Below, one piece after another: positions 16,061 to 23,882 of a stretch of DNA of 64,000 nt. The DNA is from DASXMT01 sp963803065 (lineage in GTDB: Bacteria; Actinomycetota; Acidimicrobiia; Acidimicrobiales; RAAP-2). Where the stretch lies: the NCBI GenBank assembly GCA_963803065.1, contig CAWDKW010000015.1, forward strand, positions 62,001 to 126,000. Reading direction: 5' to 3'. Within the stretch, counting starts at the first letter, position 1, and each line of letters begins with the position of its first letter. Below the pieces are notes generated by a model. The model had not been told where the DNA came from and searched no databases. It saw only the letters and a list, made by a program, of their open reading frames with translations. The position numbers were made by a program, and so were the translations under genes.

Positions 16061-17692
16061 CTACAGATGGCCGACGCACGTTCCTCCATGGCTATTGCTG
16101 TTCGTGCCGTCTGGGCAGATCGTGTCCGACCACTTGATCGAGTTGAAGGCGCCGCCGGTGGTCGTGGCCCCTTTCAGGTTGGCATTGGTCAAGTTGGCAT
16201 CGTTCAGGTTCAATCCGTTCAGGCTTGCACCCTGCAGATTGGCCCCGCTGAGGTTGGCAAAGGCCAAGTTGGCCGAGCTCAGGTTGGCACCCTGGAGGTT
16301 CGCACCGCTGAGGTTGGCAAAGGCCAGGTTGGCACCCTGGAGGTTCGCACCGCTGAGGTTGGCCGAGGCGAAGCTGGCCCGTGTGAAGTTGAACCCGGCG
16401 AGGTTCGCCCCTTGCAGGTTGGCCGAGCTCAGATCGCAGCCCCAGAATAGTGCTCGGCACAAGGTCACCGTCTCGCCGAGCGGGTTCGAGGTGGAGCCGA
16501 GGAAGCCCACTCCTGGGTTGTAGGTGGCAACGATCGTGTGGTTGCCGGCGGTGGCGTAGTGGACGTGGCACAGGGCGACACCGGCAGAAACAGGCACTGC
16601 GCTACAGGCGGCGATGGTGCTCCCGCTATCGGCGAAGGTCACGGTGCCGGTGGACGGTGGGGGCGAGACCGTAGCCGTGTAGGTAACGACTTGCCATGGG
16701 GTGGCTGGGTTGGGCGAAGCCGTCACTACGGTCGACGTGGGCGCCGAGTTGACCACGAGGATCGGCTGGCATGAACCACTACTGGCACTGGAGTTGAACC
16801 CATCGCTGTCTGCGAAGAAGGCGCTGCCGTAGTAGGTGCCCGGTGTCGCCGGGGTGGTCGTCCCGATGGTATAGGTCCCATTCCCCGCGTTGACGTTGTT
16901 GTCGACGCCGAGGGTGAAGGCCAGGTTGTGGCAACTGGGATCGGTGTAGGCACCGAGCGAGATCGACCCCAACGGCTCATTGGGGCTGGCCAGACCACCG
17001 CTCAGTGTCCCAGTGAAGGTGACCGGGGATCCGAACGTGGCTGGGTTGGGCGATGCTGACAAGGTCAGCGTCGTCGGTGCTGGCTTGGTGAGCACCATCT
17101 GCCAGCTGGCCTTGAAGATCACCCCGCCGCTTTGGTCGGCCACCTGGACTGTCCCGGCATAGGTTCCCGGTTGCACGGTGTCGGGAATCGTGAATGGGAC
17201 CAGGCCGGTGTTGTAGTCACCGGCCGTGATGGGACAGGAGACGGCGGGGTCGGTGCTTGCAGGGGTACCGACCGGCCAGACGAAGGGCCCGGCCCATACG
17301 TTGGGGCCAGAGGCAGGAATGACCGCCGATCGACTGTTGGCTGGCGTTCCGCAGACGGGATAGCTGAAAGAGATCGGGACGTTGTCGGGATTCTTGAAAT
17401 CGACGACGACCTTCCCACTCGTGATGTCCTCCTGGAGGTTGAAGTCCCACCGGACGTAGTCGGTCTGACCGATTACGGGCGGCCATGTTGTCGCTTCGGC
17501 GGCGTTGACAGTCAGATGCTGAATCGTGTTGACCGTATAGATGATCGGGACGGTTCCTTGGTCGGGAGTGGGCGAGTAGACCGGGTTGGCTCCCGACGGA
17601 GTCGAAGGCAGGATCAGCACCCCAACCGCCGTCATCACTGCGAACCCGATTGCGACCAGAGGGCGCGCACGAAAGCGACTGAGATTGGACAT
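16061..17692 (-). CDS. Secreted Ig-like/pentapeptide-repeat protein
   Basis: A 543-residue exported protein. A signal peptide occupies about residues 1-35 (ARPLVAIGFAVMTAVGVLIL, cleavage near SGANP). Two or three bacterial Ig-like beta domains of the SASPNPATFGSPVTFTGTL and TASPNPATPWQVVTYTATV type follow. The last 110 residues are pentapeptide repeats (ANLSGANLQGANLAFANLSG pattern), which should form a right-handed quadrilateral beta helix. The repeats are also visible in the DNA at 16190-16440. The ATG at 17692 was chosen because it puts the signal peptide at the N-terminus. A surface adhesion or structural role is plausible, not shown. Confidence 0.8.
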   Translation of the reverse strand: MSNLSRFRARPLVAIGFAVMTAVGVLILPSTPSGANPVYSPTPDQGTVPIIYTVNTIQHLTVNAAEATTWPPVIGQTDYVRWDFNLQEDITSGKVVVDFKNPDNVPISFSYPVCGTPANSRSAVIPASGPNVWAGPFVWPVGTPASTDPAVSCPITAGDYNTGLVPFTIPDTVQPGTYAGTVQVADQSGGVIFKASWQMVLTKPAPTTLTLSASPNPATFGSPVTFTGTLSGGLASPNEPLGSISLGAYTDPSCHNLAFTLGVDNNVNAGNGTYTIGTTTPATPGTYYGSAFFADSDGFNSSASSGSCQPILVVNSAPTSTVVTASPNPATPWQVVTYTATVSPPPSTGTVTFADSGSTIAACSAVPVSAGVALCHVHYATAGNHTIVATYNPGVGFLGSTSNPLGETVTLCRALFWGCDLSSANLQGANLAGFNFTRASFASANLSGANLQGANLAFANLSGANLQGANLSSANLAFANLSGANLQGASLNGLNLNDANLTNANLKGATTTGGAFNSIKWSDTICPDGTNSNSHGGTCVGHL

Positions 17693-17966
17693 TTCCCCCC
17701 TGGTGGTTTGGGCCACCACGGACCGTAGTCGACGCGCAACAAAGAGTCCAGACTGTCGGGAAGGCTAGGAGCCCGGCACACCACGACTAGGAAGCCGGTA
17801 CAGGTAATAGGAAACTGATGGCACGTAAGCGAACTTCCGGAGCCAGCTCTGTCGAGGGAGTGTTGTTTGCGCGTCCTCGCTCTCCGGCCTCGTGGCTCCG
17901 CTGAGCTAGGCCGGCACGCCCCGGAGAAGGGGCGAACGGGTCAATGAACGATCAGGCGCCAGCCGT

Positions 17967-18872
17967 TCAGGCGTCGCGGCGCACGAGGACCCAGCAGCCG
18001 ATCCCGAGGATCACCACGGTGTACAGCACGAGCAGGGCGAAGCCGGTCCACGGACTGAAAGCTGGCCCGACACGGTCGGGCGCGCCATGGGTAGAGAACA
18101 TGACCAGGCCGATGTTGGCCGGCAGGTAGCGGGCCACGGCGTTACTGATCGACGTGGGCAACGCCTGGACGATGAGGGGCAGGACCAACACCACTCCGGC
18201 GAAGGTCGAGATGGCGCCGGCGGTGTGCCTGATGATCGTGGCCAGTCCCAACGCCAGCAGTCCGAGCACGGCCAGGTAGAGACCGCCGCCGACGACGGCG
18301 CGCAGGACGCCGGGCTGCCCCAAGGATGCAGAGCCGCCTGAGAGCGCCGCCTGGATGCCGTGGGGGACCTTCACACCGAGTTGCTGGGCGTGCTGCGCGA
18401 CCGCCGCTGACGACCCAACGGCGTGATTGGCCGACAAGATCGCCTGGCCGAGGGCGAAGGCAGCGAAGACGAGGATCTCGCTCGCCACCACCGCCACGAC
18501 ACCGAACACGAGGACCTTGGCGGTGAGCACGAGCGGGCGGCGGGGCACGGCCGAGAGCGTGGAGCGGATCGTTCCTGTGCCGTACTCGGCGCTCATGACC
18601 AGGACACCCAGGACCCCGAAGATGAGCTGGCCGAGGAAGATACCGATCAGGCTCCGGCGGGTTGGATCGTCGATGATGTCGGAGGGGCTCACCGTTCCGG
18701 TGCTCACTGCACACAGGCCCACCACGGCCAACCCCGTAGCGACGAGCGTCCACATCGTCGAACGGACCGACCACAGCTTGGTCCACTCGAACGCTATGGC
18801 CCCGCGCAGTCCGACGCGGCCCGGCGGCTGTTCAATCGCGAAGGGGGTCGGAGCCCCGAGCACAGTAGTCAC
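17967..18872 (-). CDS. ABC-2 type transporter permease
   Basis: A 301-residue permease with about six hydrophobic helices. The N-terminus FEWTKLWSVRSTMWTL is typical of ABC-2 subunits that pair with CcmA/DrrA-type ATPases. The start overlaps the stop of the ATPase gene as ATGA, so the two are translationally coupled. Substrate unknown; antibiotic or lipid export is usual for the family. Confidence 0.88.
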   Translation of the reverse strand: MTTVLGAPTPFAIEQPPGRVGLRGAIAFEWTKLWSVRSTMWTLVATGLAVVGLCAVSTGTVSPSDIIDDPTRRSLIGIFLGQLIFGVLGVLVMSAEYGTGTIRSTLSAVPRRPLVLTAKVLVFGVVAVVASEILVFAAFALGQAILSANHAVGSSAAVAQHAQQLGVKVPHGIQAALSGGSASLGQPGVLRAVVGGGLYLAVLGLLALGLATIIRHTAGAISTFAGVVLVLPLIVQALPTSISNAVARYLPANIGLVMFSTHGAPDRVGPAFSPWTGFALLVLYTVVILGIGCWVLVRRDA

Positions 18873-19771
18873 GATCCACCTCGGAACTCGACGGCTTGGT
18901 CAGTCAACTCCATGAAGGCGTCCTCCAACGAGGCGACAGGGGTGAGTTCATGGAGGGCAATGCCCATCGCCGCGGCCAGGTCACCCACCTCAGGTGCCGA
19001 TAGGCCGGTAACCGTCATGGACCCGTCGGGATCGGCGATGACGGTCCCGCCTGCGTTGGTCACGGCATCGGACAATTGGTGGGGAGCCAACGTGCGGACC
19101 GTTACCGACTTCCGAGAGCTTCGAGCCACGAAGTCAGCTACTGACGTCTCGGCGATCAGCCTGCCCTTGCCGATGACCACCAGATGGTCTGCCGTGAGCG
19201 CCATCTCGGCCATGAGGTGGCTCGAGACGAACACGGTCCGACCCTCCCCGGCGAGCCTTTTGCACAGCGTGCGCACCCAGCGGATACCCTCGGGATCGAG
19301 GCCGTTCACGGGCTCGTCGAACAGGAGCACTCCCGGGTCGCCCAGCAGAGCGGCGGCGATGCCCAGGCGTTGGCCCATCCCGAGCGAGAACTTGCCAACT
19401 CGTTTGCCGGCCACCGTGGTGAGACCCACGAGCTCTAAGACCTCGTCGACGCGCGCCCGAGCGATGGTATTGCTCCTGGCCAGGGCGAGCAGATGGGCGC
19501 GGGCGGAGCGACCGGGATGGATTGCCTTCGCCTCGAGGAGCCCGCCGACTTCTCGCATCGGCCATGGGAGGTCGTGATAGTGCTGTCCCAACACGGTGAC
19601 GGAGCCCGACGCCGGCGCGTCGAGGCCCATGATCATGCGCATCGTGGTCGACTTGCCTGATCCGTTGGGCCCGAGGAAGCCGGTTACCGTTCCCGGACGC
19701 ACGTCGAAGGACAGGTCGTCGACCGCCACCACGTTGCCGAACCGCTTTGAGAGCCCCCGGGCCTCGATCAC
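18869..19771 (-). CDS. ABC transporter ATP-binding protein
   Basis: A 300-residue ATPase. Walker A is GPNGSGKST (34-42), the signature FSLGMGQRLGIA, and Walker B VLLFDEPVNGLDPEG, with SSHLMAEM carrying the switch His. The C-terminal 80 residues form the extra domain seen in DrrA/CcmA-like exporters. The start is GTG at 19771. It forms a two-gene exporter with the permease. Confidence 0.93.
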   Translation of the reverse strand: MIEARGLSKRFGNVVAVDDLSFDVRPGTVTGFLGPNGSGKSTTMRMIMGLDAPASGSVTVLGQHYHDLPWPMREVGGLLEAKAIHPGRSARAHLLALARSNTIARARVDEVLELVGLTTVAGKRVGKFSLGMGQRLGIAAALLGDPGVLLFDEPVNGLDPEGIRWVRTLCKRLAGEGRTVFVSSHLMAEMALTADHLVVIGKGRLIAETSVADFVARSSRKSVTVRTLAPHQLSDAVTNAGGTVIADPDGSMTVTGLSAPEVGDLAAAMGIALHELTPVASLEDAFMELTDQAVEFRGGS

Positions 19772-20157
19772 CCGCTTAGCCTTGCACGGCGCACCCCCTT
19801 CTGGCTATCAGGGAGATCCCTGACTCAAGCATCAGGGATACCTTCTTGATCGGCACTCTGCCTTGATCGGCACTCTGCCTTGATCGGCACTCTGCCTTGA
19901 TCGGCACTCTGCCTTGATTGGCTCTCGTGCCCAGGGACGAACGACGGCCGTGACCGAGCAGGGCGGTCGGGTCGCAGGCTCGCCCGCTGGATATCGCGCA
20001 TCATGAGCGGTCCGGATCGTGCCTCGGATCCTGACCTGCCGCTTCCGCCTTCACCTGGCTCGACACGACGGATTCGTTCCGCAGCGCTAGCCCTTGGCCA
20101 GAGCCGAAGCACCGCCGGTCAGGCTCCATCAGGTTGTCGCACTCACGCGACGCCAAT
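19772..20157. other. Intergenic region with 17-bp tandem repeats
   Basis: No gene seen in this 386-bp gap between two minus-strand genes. Four perfect copies of CTTGATCGGCACTCTGC lie at 19845-19912, followed by one degenerate copy. The unit is 17 bp. Just upstream of them, AGGGAT/ATCCCT-type short inverted repeats occur near 19809-19840. Confidence 0.8.
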
Positions 20158-22413
20158 TCAATGCGAGAAGCGAACCTTCGGGAGGATCCTTCCCAGCCAT
20201 TTCGGCTGTCGCCAACTGTGATGACGACCGAAGCGCAGAAGTACCGGCAAGAGGACCAGGCGAACCACAAAGGCGTCGAGGGCGACTGCGATGGCCAGGA
20301 TCACCCCCATTTCCTTGGGGGCGAGCGGACCCGACAACGCAAAGGTCAAGAAGACGGCGATCATCACCGCAGCAGCAGAGAGCACGACGCGCCCCGAGGT
20401 GCGCATGGAGCCGATCATGGCGTGTTCGGGGTCCGGGTGCGTCTCGTAGCGCTCCTTGGCCGCTGACAACATGAACAGCGTGTAGTCCATGGCCACGCCG
20501 AAGACCATCGCCCCGAAGAACAGGGGCGCCCACGCATCGACGAAGCCTTGGGGCTGGAATCCGAGAAATCCCGACAGGACGCCGTTCTGGAAGATCAGTC
20601 GGCCGATGCCGAACGCACCGGCAACCGACAGGGCGGTGATGGCCACACCCAGGGCGGCGATGAGGGGCGCCTGGAGCGCGATGAGCAGCAACAAGAACCC
20701 GAGGACGCCCAGCAGTCCGAGCACGAGCGGCGTATGTGATGAAAGCGTTGCCTGAAGATCGTGGTTCTCAGCGGCGGCACCGCCCACCAGGCTTCCGGTC
20801 GGCAAGACATGTCGGAGATGGTCGATGGTCGTCCCGGTTGCCGATGTGGAGGGGCCGGTGGTCGGCACCACCTGGTCGAGCACCCATCCGGCGCGAGTCG
20901 GTCCGGGTACGGTCCCGGCCACGCCAGGGGTATGTCGGAGAGTGGTAAGTGCGGCAGATTGCTTCGCCGTCGGCACCAGAACCTGGAGGGTCCCGGGAGC
21001 GCCCGAGCCGAAGGCGCTGACCACCTGGTTGTAGCCGATCCGTGCGTTGGCGCTGGCAGGAACGATGGTGATGGAGGGCATGTTCGTCCGCATCCCGATG
21101 ATCGGGGCCGCGGCCAGAAGGAGCAGGACCACTGCAGCCGCACCGGCCGGGACGGGGTGCCTCCACAAGAGGCGACCCCAGGCATGGAGGGTCCGGTCGA
21201 GTGGACCGGGACCTTGGGGGCGCTCCCTGCGGCGGAGGTGGATCGTTCCCTTGTTGATCCTCGTCCCGAGGCGCCCCAGGACCGCTGGCAACAAGGTGAG
21301 GGTGGCCGCCAACACCGCGCCAACCGACAGCATGATCCCAAAGGCCATGCTCCGAAAGGCCGGGCTGGGCACGAACAGGATGGCGGCCAAGGAGGCGAGG
21401 ACGGTGAGGGCGCTGAAGGCGACGGCCTTCCCCGCAGTGTCGATCGTCTCGGCCACCGAGGCGACGACAGCATCCCGATCCCCTGGTGTTGCCCCTCTCC
21501 GCTCGAGCGCAGAGCGGAAGCGCATCACCAAGAACAGGGCGTAATCGATGCCGAGGGCCAGGGCGAACATCAAGGCGAAATTCAGGGCCCAGATCGAGAC
21601 CGGCGTGAACTTCGTCGTGATCACCAGGGCCCCGGCGGCAACGAGGAGACCTGCCATAGTGAGTAGTAGCGGGAGACCGGCCGCCACCAGGCTCCCGAAG
21701 GCGATGACCAAGATGATGATGGTCACCGGCCACGAGAGCATCTCCGAACGGAGCATCGCCGATCGATTGGCGTTGTTGAAGTTGGACCAGAGGGCACTGT
21801 CGCCGGTCAGCGTGACGCTTATGCCAGGCCGAGACAGCGCCCCAAGGGGTGTCGCTAGGGAGTCGGCCGCCTTGACCATGCTGTTCGAGTTGGCGGCGGC
21901 CCCTGCGGTGATCACTCCGGTGCGCCCGTCTCGGGACAGTGACACTCCGGTCTGGGGCGGCACCACGGTTGACAGCCGGTGATCGCTCTGGAGCAGGTGG
22001 GTGGCCTTGGACACGATGGTCTGTGCCTGGGGATCCGAGGCGATGGGGGCGCGGTGATCCACCACCACGACTTGCAGGGCGGTGGCCCCGAGTCCCGAGA
22101 AGTTCCGCTCGATGATTGCCCGAGCCTGGACGGACTGGCTGTTGGACGCCTGCCAACCAGCACCGGCCAGGGCGCCCTCCACCCGGACGGCGAAGAAGCC
22201 GAACACGACCAGGACCAGCAGCCAGCCGATCAGCACCCGACGGAAGTGCGTTGCCGTCCACGCGCCCAGCCGTGCGAACGGACTGCGTTGGGCATTCGGG
22301 TTGTCTCCATCGTGGCCCCCACCAGTCGGACCCGAGGAAGCCGATGAACCGGGAAGAGGTTCAGTGCCGGCTGGAGTGTCTTGGTCGAGATCGATGCTTG
22401 GGGTCAATGCCAT
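20158..22413 (-). CDS. MMPL family RND-type membrane transporter
   Basis: A 751-residue MMPL transporter. An N-terminal cytoplasmic tail is followed by TM1 (FRRVLIGWLLVLVVFGFFAV), a large extracellular domain, a five-helix bundle, a second extracellular domain and a second bundle. The motif GIDYALFLVMRFR, and its counterpart GVAMDYTLFMLSAAKERY in the second half, carry the Asp-Tyr pairs used for proton coupling. The ATG at 22413 follows AAGGAA and is preferred to longer starts. Its promoter region has a CsoR-type inverted repeat, hinting at control by the regulator encoded at 23439. Cargo unknown. Confidence 0.9.
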   Translation of the reverse strand: MALTPSIDLDQDTPAGTEPLPGSSASSGPTGGGHDGDNPNAQRSPFARLGAWTATHFRRVLIGWLLVLVVFGFFAVRVEGALAGAGWQASNSQSVQARAIIERNFSGLGATALQVVVVDHRAPIASDPQAQTIVSKATHLLQSDHRLSTVVPPQTGVSLSRDGRTGVITAGAAANSNSMVKAADSLATPLGALSRPGISVTLTGDSALWSNFNNANRSAMLRSEMLSWPVTIIILVIAFGSLVAAGLPLLLTMAGLLVAAGALVITTKFTPVSIWALNFALMFALALGIDYALFLVMRFRSALERRGATPGDRDAVVASVAETIDTAGKAVAFSALTVLASLAAILFVPSPAFRSMAFGIMLSVGAVLAATLTLLPAVLGRLGTRINKGTIHLRRRERPQGPGPLDRTLHAWGRLLWRHPVPAGAAAVVLLLLAAAPIIGMRTNMPSITIVPASANARIGYNQVVSAFGSGAPGTLQVLVPTAKQSAALTTLRHTPGVAGTVPGPTRAGWVLDQVVPTTGPSTSATGTTIDHLRHVLPTGSLVGGAAAENHDLQATLSSHTPLVLGLLGVLGFLLLLIALQAPLIAALGVAITALSVAGAFGIGRLIFQNGVLSGFLGFQPQGFVDAWAPLFFGAMVFGVAMDYTLFMLSAAKERYETHPDPEHAMIGSMRTSGRVVLSAAAVMIAVFLTFALSGPLAPKEMGVILAIAVALDAFVVRLVLLPVLLRFGRHHSWRQPKWLGRILPKVRFSH

Positions 22414-22482
22414 CGGGGCTTCCTTTGGTCGTCCTGACTCGGTTGCGAACACCTCAGATACTGGGTGGGGTATATAGTACAC

Positions 22483-22500
22483 CATACCTAGGGGGGTATG
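22483..22500. promoter_or_regulatory. CsoR-family-type operator candidate 1
   Basis: CATACC-N6-GGTATG with a G-run in the middle, 70 bp before the MMPL start. G/C-runs flanked by ATACC/GGTAT are typical of operators for CsoR/CstR-type regulators, and such a regulator is encoded 1 kb away. Confidence 0.55.
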
Positions 22501-22621
22501 TTCGACCGACTCGGTGTCCATGCTCGAGTGAGGGTCTCGTCTCACCTGCGGGAGGACCGTGCTCGCTCGAGCAACCAGGGACGCGGGCGACGGAGACACC
22601 CAATTCCCGATGGTCCAACGG

Positions 22622-22635
22622 TACCCCCACGGGTA
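22622..22635. promoter_or_regulatory. CsoR-family-type operator candidate 2
   Basis: TACCC-N4-GGGTA, a perfect 5-bp inverted repeat in the G/C-run style of CsoR-family sites. It lies about 85 bp before the methyltransferase start and 120 bp from the first site, in the divergent promoter region. Confidence 0.5.
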
Positions 22636-22718
22636 TAGGATAGGAACGAACGAGGGAGAAGGACGTGGGACGGATGGGATGCACGATCAGTGGCGATCCG
22701 ATGATGGTGGTGTGAACA

Positions 22719-23324
22719 GTGGACCGGGACCAATGGGACGAGCGATACGCCGGAGACGAGCTGGTGTGGAAAAGTGCGCCCAATCAGTTTCTCGTCTCAG
22801 AAGTAGGCAGCCTGCCACCGGGGCGCGCCGTCGATCTGGCCTGCGGTGAAGGCCGCAACGCAGTCTGGCTGGCCGAACGGGGATGGAAGGTCACCGGGGT
22901 GGACTTCTCACCGATCGGTCTGGCCAAGGCGGAGCGGCTGGCACGGTCACGCAACGTGGACGTCCGGTGGGTCGAGTCGGCCGTCCAACAGTGGACACCT
23001 CCGTTGGAAGGGTTCGATCTCGCCGCGGTCTTCTACCTGCAACTTCCCCAGCCCGAGCGCTCCACCGCCCTGACCGTCGCAGCGATATCGGTGGCGCCCG
23101 GTGGGACGTTGCTGGTCGTCGCCCATGACCACGACAATTTGACCAGAGGATTCGGCGGTCCCCAGGACGACGCCGTCCTGTATTCCATCGATGACGTGAG
23201 GGACGTGGCCGAAGCGAACGGTCTCATCGTGCAGCGGGCGGAACAGGTGGTCCGCCTCGTTGAGACTGAATCTGGGGACCGTGACGCCATCGACACGCTG
23301 GTCCGGGCGGTTCGACCGGTGTGA
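22719..23324 (+). CDS. Class I SAM-dependent methyltransferase
   Basis: A 201-residue methyltransferase of the TehB/thiopurine type. The N-terminus WDERYAGDELVWKSAPN and motif I VDLACGEGRNAVWLAERG are typical of small-molecule enzymes in this group. Motif II-like FDLAAVFYLQLP follows. The start is GTG at 22719. It heads the rightward sulfur-related group and has an operator-like repeat upstream. A thiol, sulfide or metalloid acceptor would suit the context, but this is inference. Confidence 0.83.
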   Translation: MDRDQWDERYAGDELVWKSAPNQFLVSEVGSLPPGRAVDLACGEGRNAVWLAERGWKVTGVDFSPIGLAKAERLARSRNVDVRWVESAVQQWTPPLEGFDLAAVFYLQLPQPERSTALTVAAISVAPGGTLLVVAHDHDNLTRGFGGPQDDAVLYSIDDVRDVAEANGLIVQRAEQVVRLVETESGDRDAIDTLVRAVRPV

Positions 23325-23438
23325 CCAATGGGCCGAATAGGGCAAAGCGGTCAAGAGCCGATGGGCCGTTCTCCGAACGGAAGCCGCTCGTAGACGAGCC
23401 AGTAGGCACAGATGAACTATCCACGAGAGGAATATGAG

Positions 23439-23708
23439 ATGGAATTACCCGAAGATGTTGTCGAAGATGTGCGCAAGCGCCTGCGCCGGATAGCTGGGCA
23501 AGTCCAGGGCGTGGAGCGCATGCTGGTCGAGGGCCGAGAGTGTCGTGACGTCGTTGCGCAGCTTTCCGCCGCCACCAAGGCATTGGAACAAGCCGGATTC
23601 AAGCTGGTCGCTTCGGGGCTCGTCTTCTGCCTCGAGAACCCCGAAGAAGCAGAGGCCGACGGCTACGCGATCGAAGAGGTGCAACGCATGTTCATGAAGT
23701 TGGCCTGA
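23439..23708 (+). CDS. CsoR/RcnR/CstR family regulator, probably persulfide-sensing (CstR-like)
   Basis: An 89-residue all-helical DUF156 repressor (VRKRLRRIAGQVQGVERML). Copper sensors of this family use Cys-His-Cys. Here the two cysteines are kept (Cys35 in GRECRDVV and Cys64 in VFCLENP), but the position four before the second Cys, His in CsoR, is Gly60. Two Cys without the His is the pattern of CstR, which senses sulfane sulfur by di- or trisulfide formation. The downstream genes handle persulfide and sulfide, which supports this. ATG 23439 has a GAGAGGA-like site upstream; ATG 23412 is an alternative. Confidence 0.85.
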   Translation: MELPEDVVEDVRKRLRRIAGQVQGVERMLVEGRECRDVVAQLSAATKALEQAGFKLVASGLVFCLENPEEAEADGYAIEEVQRMFMKLA

Positions 23709-23720
23709 GGAGGAGAGAGC

Positions 23721-23882
23721 ATGTGTAGAGCTGCGACCTGTCAAAGATGCGGCAAGGCTTCGTGGAAGGGGTGCGGCGCACACGTCGAGGAGGTGCTCGG
23801 CGATGTGCCGAGTGACCAGCGCTGCCAGTGCCGAGAAGCAACGAAGCCCGTCGCCACGCGCACGTCCTGGTTCTCGCGATGA
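23721..23882 (+). CDS. 53-residue Cys-rich small protein
   Basis: A small gene with a strong AGGAGG Shine-Dalgarno and ATG at 23721. The product starts MCRAATCQRCGKASWKGCG and has six cysteines at 2, 7, 10, 18, 35 and 37, including CQRC and CQC. I recall similar short MCRxxTCxxCGK proteins, with GCGxHV and a CxC end, in many actinobacteria, with no assigned function. The pattern suggests a zinc-binding mini-domain. It ends in ATGA shared with the next gene, so it is coupled to the persulfide reductase, and it lies 12 bp after the CstR-like gene. Confidence 0.82.
   Translation: MCRAATCQRCGKASWKGCGAHVEEVLGDVPSDQRCQCREATKPVATRTSWFSR

Noticed and set aside
19845..19929. Tandem repeats as a CRISPR array
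   Set aside because: Units are 17 bp, directly adjacent and without spacers; no cas genes in the window. The same applies to the other repeat arrays.
23439..23708. Copper-sensing CsoR
   Set aside because: The His of the copper site is replaced by Gly and no copper ATPase or chaperone lies nearby; the sulfur genes favour a CstR-like sensor.
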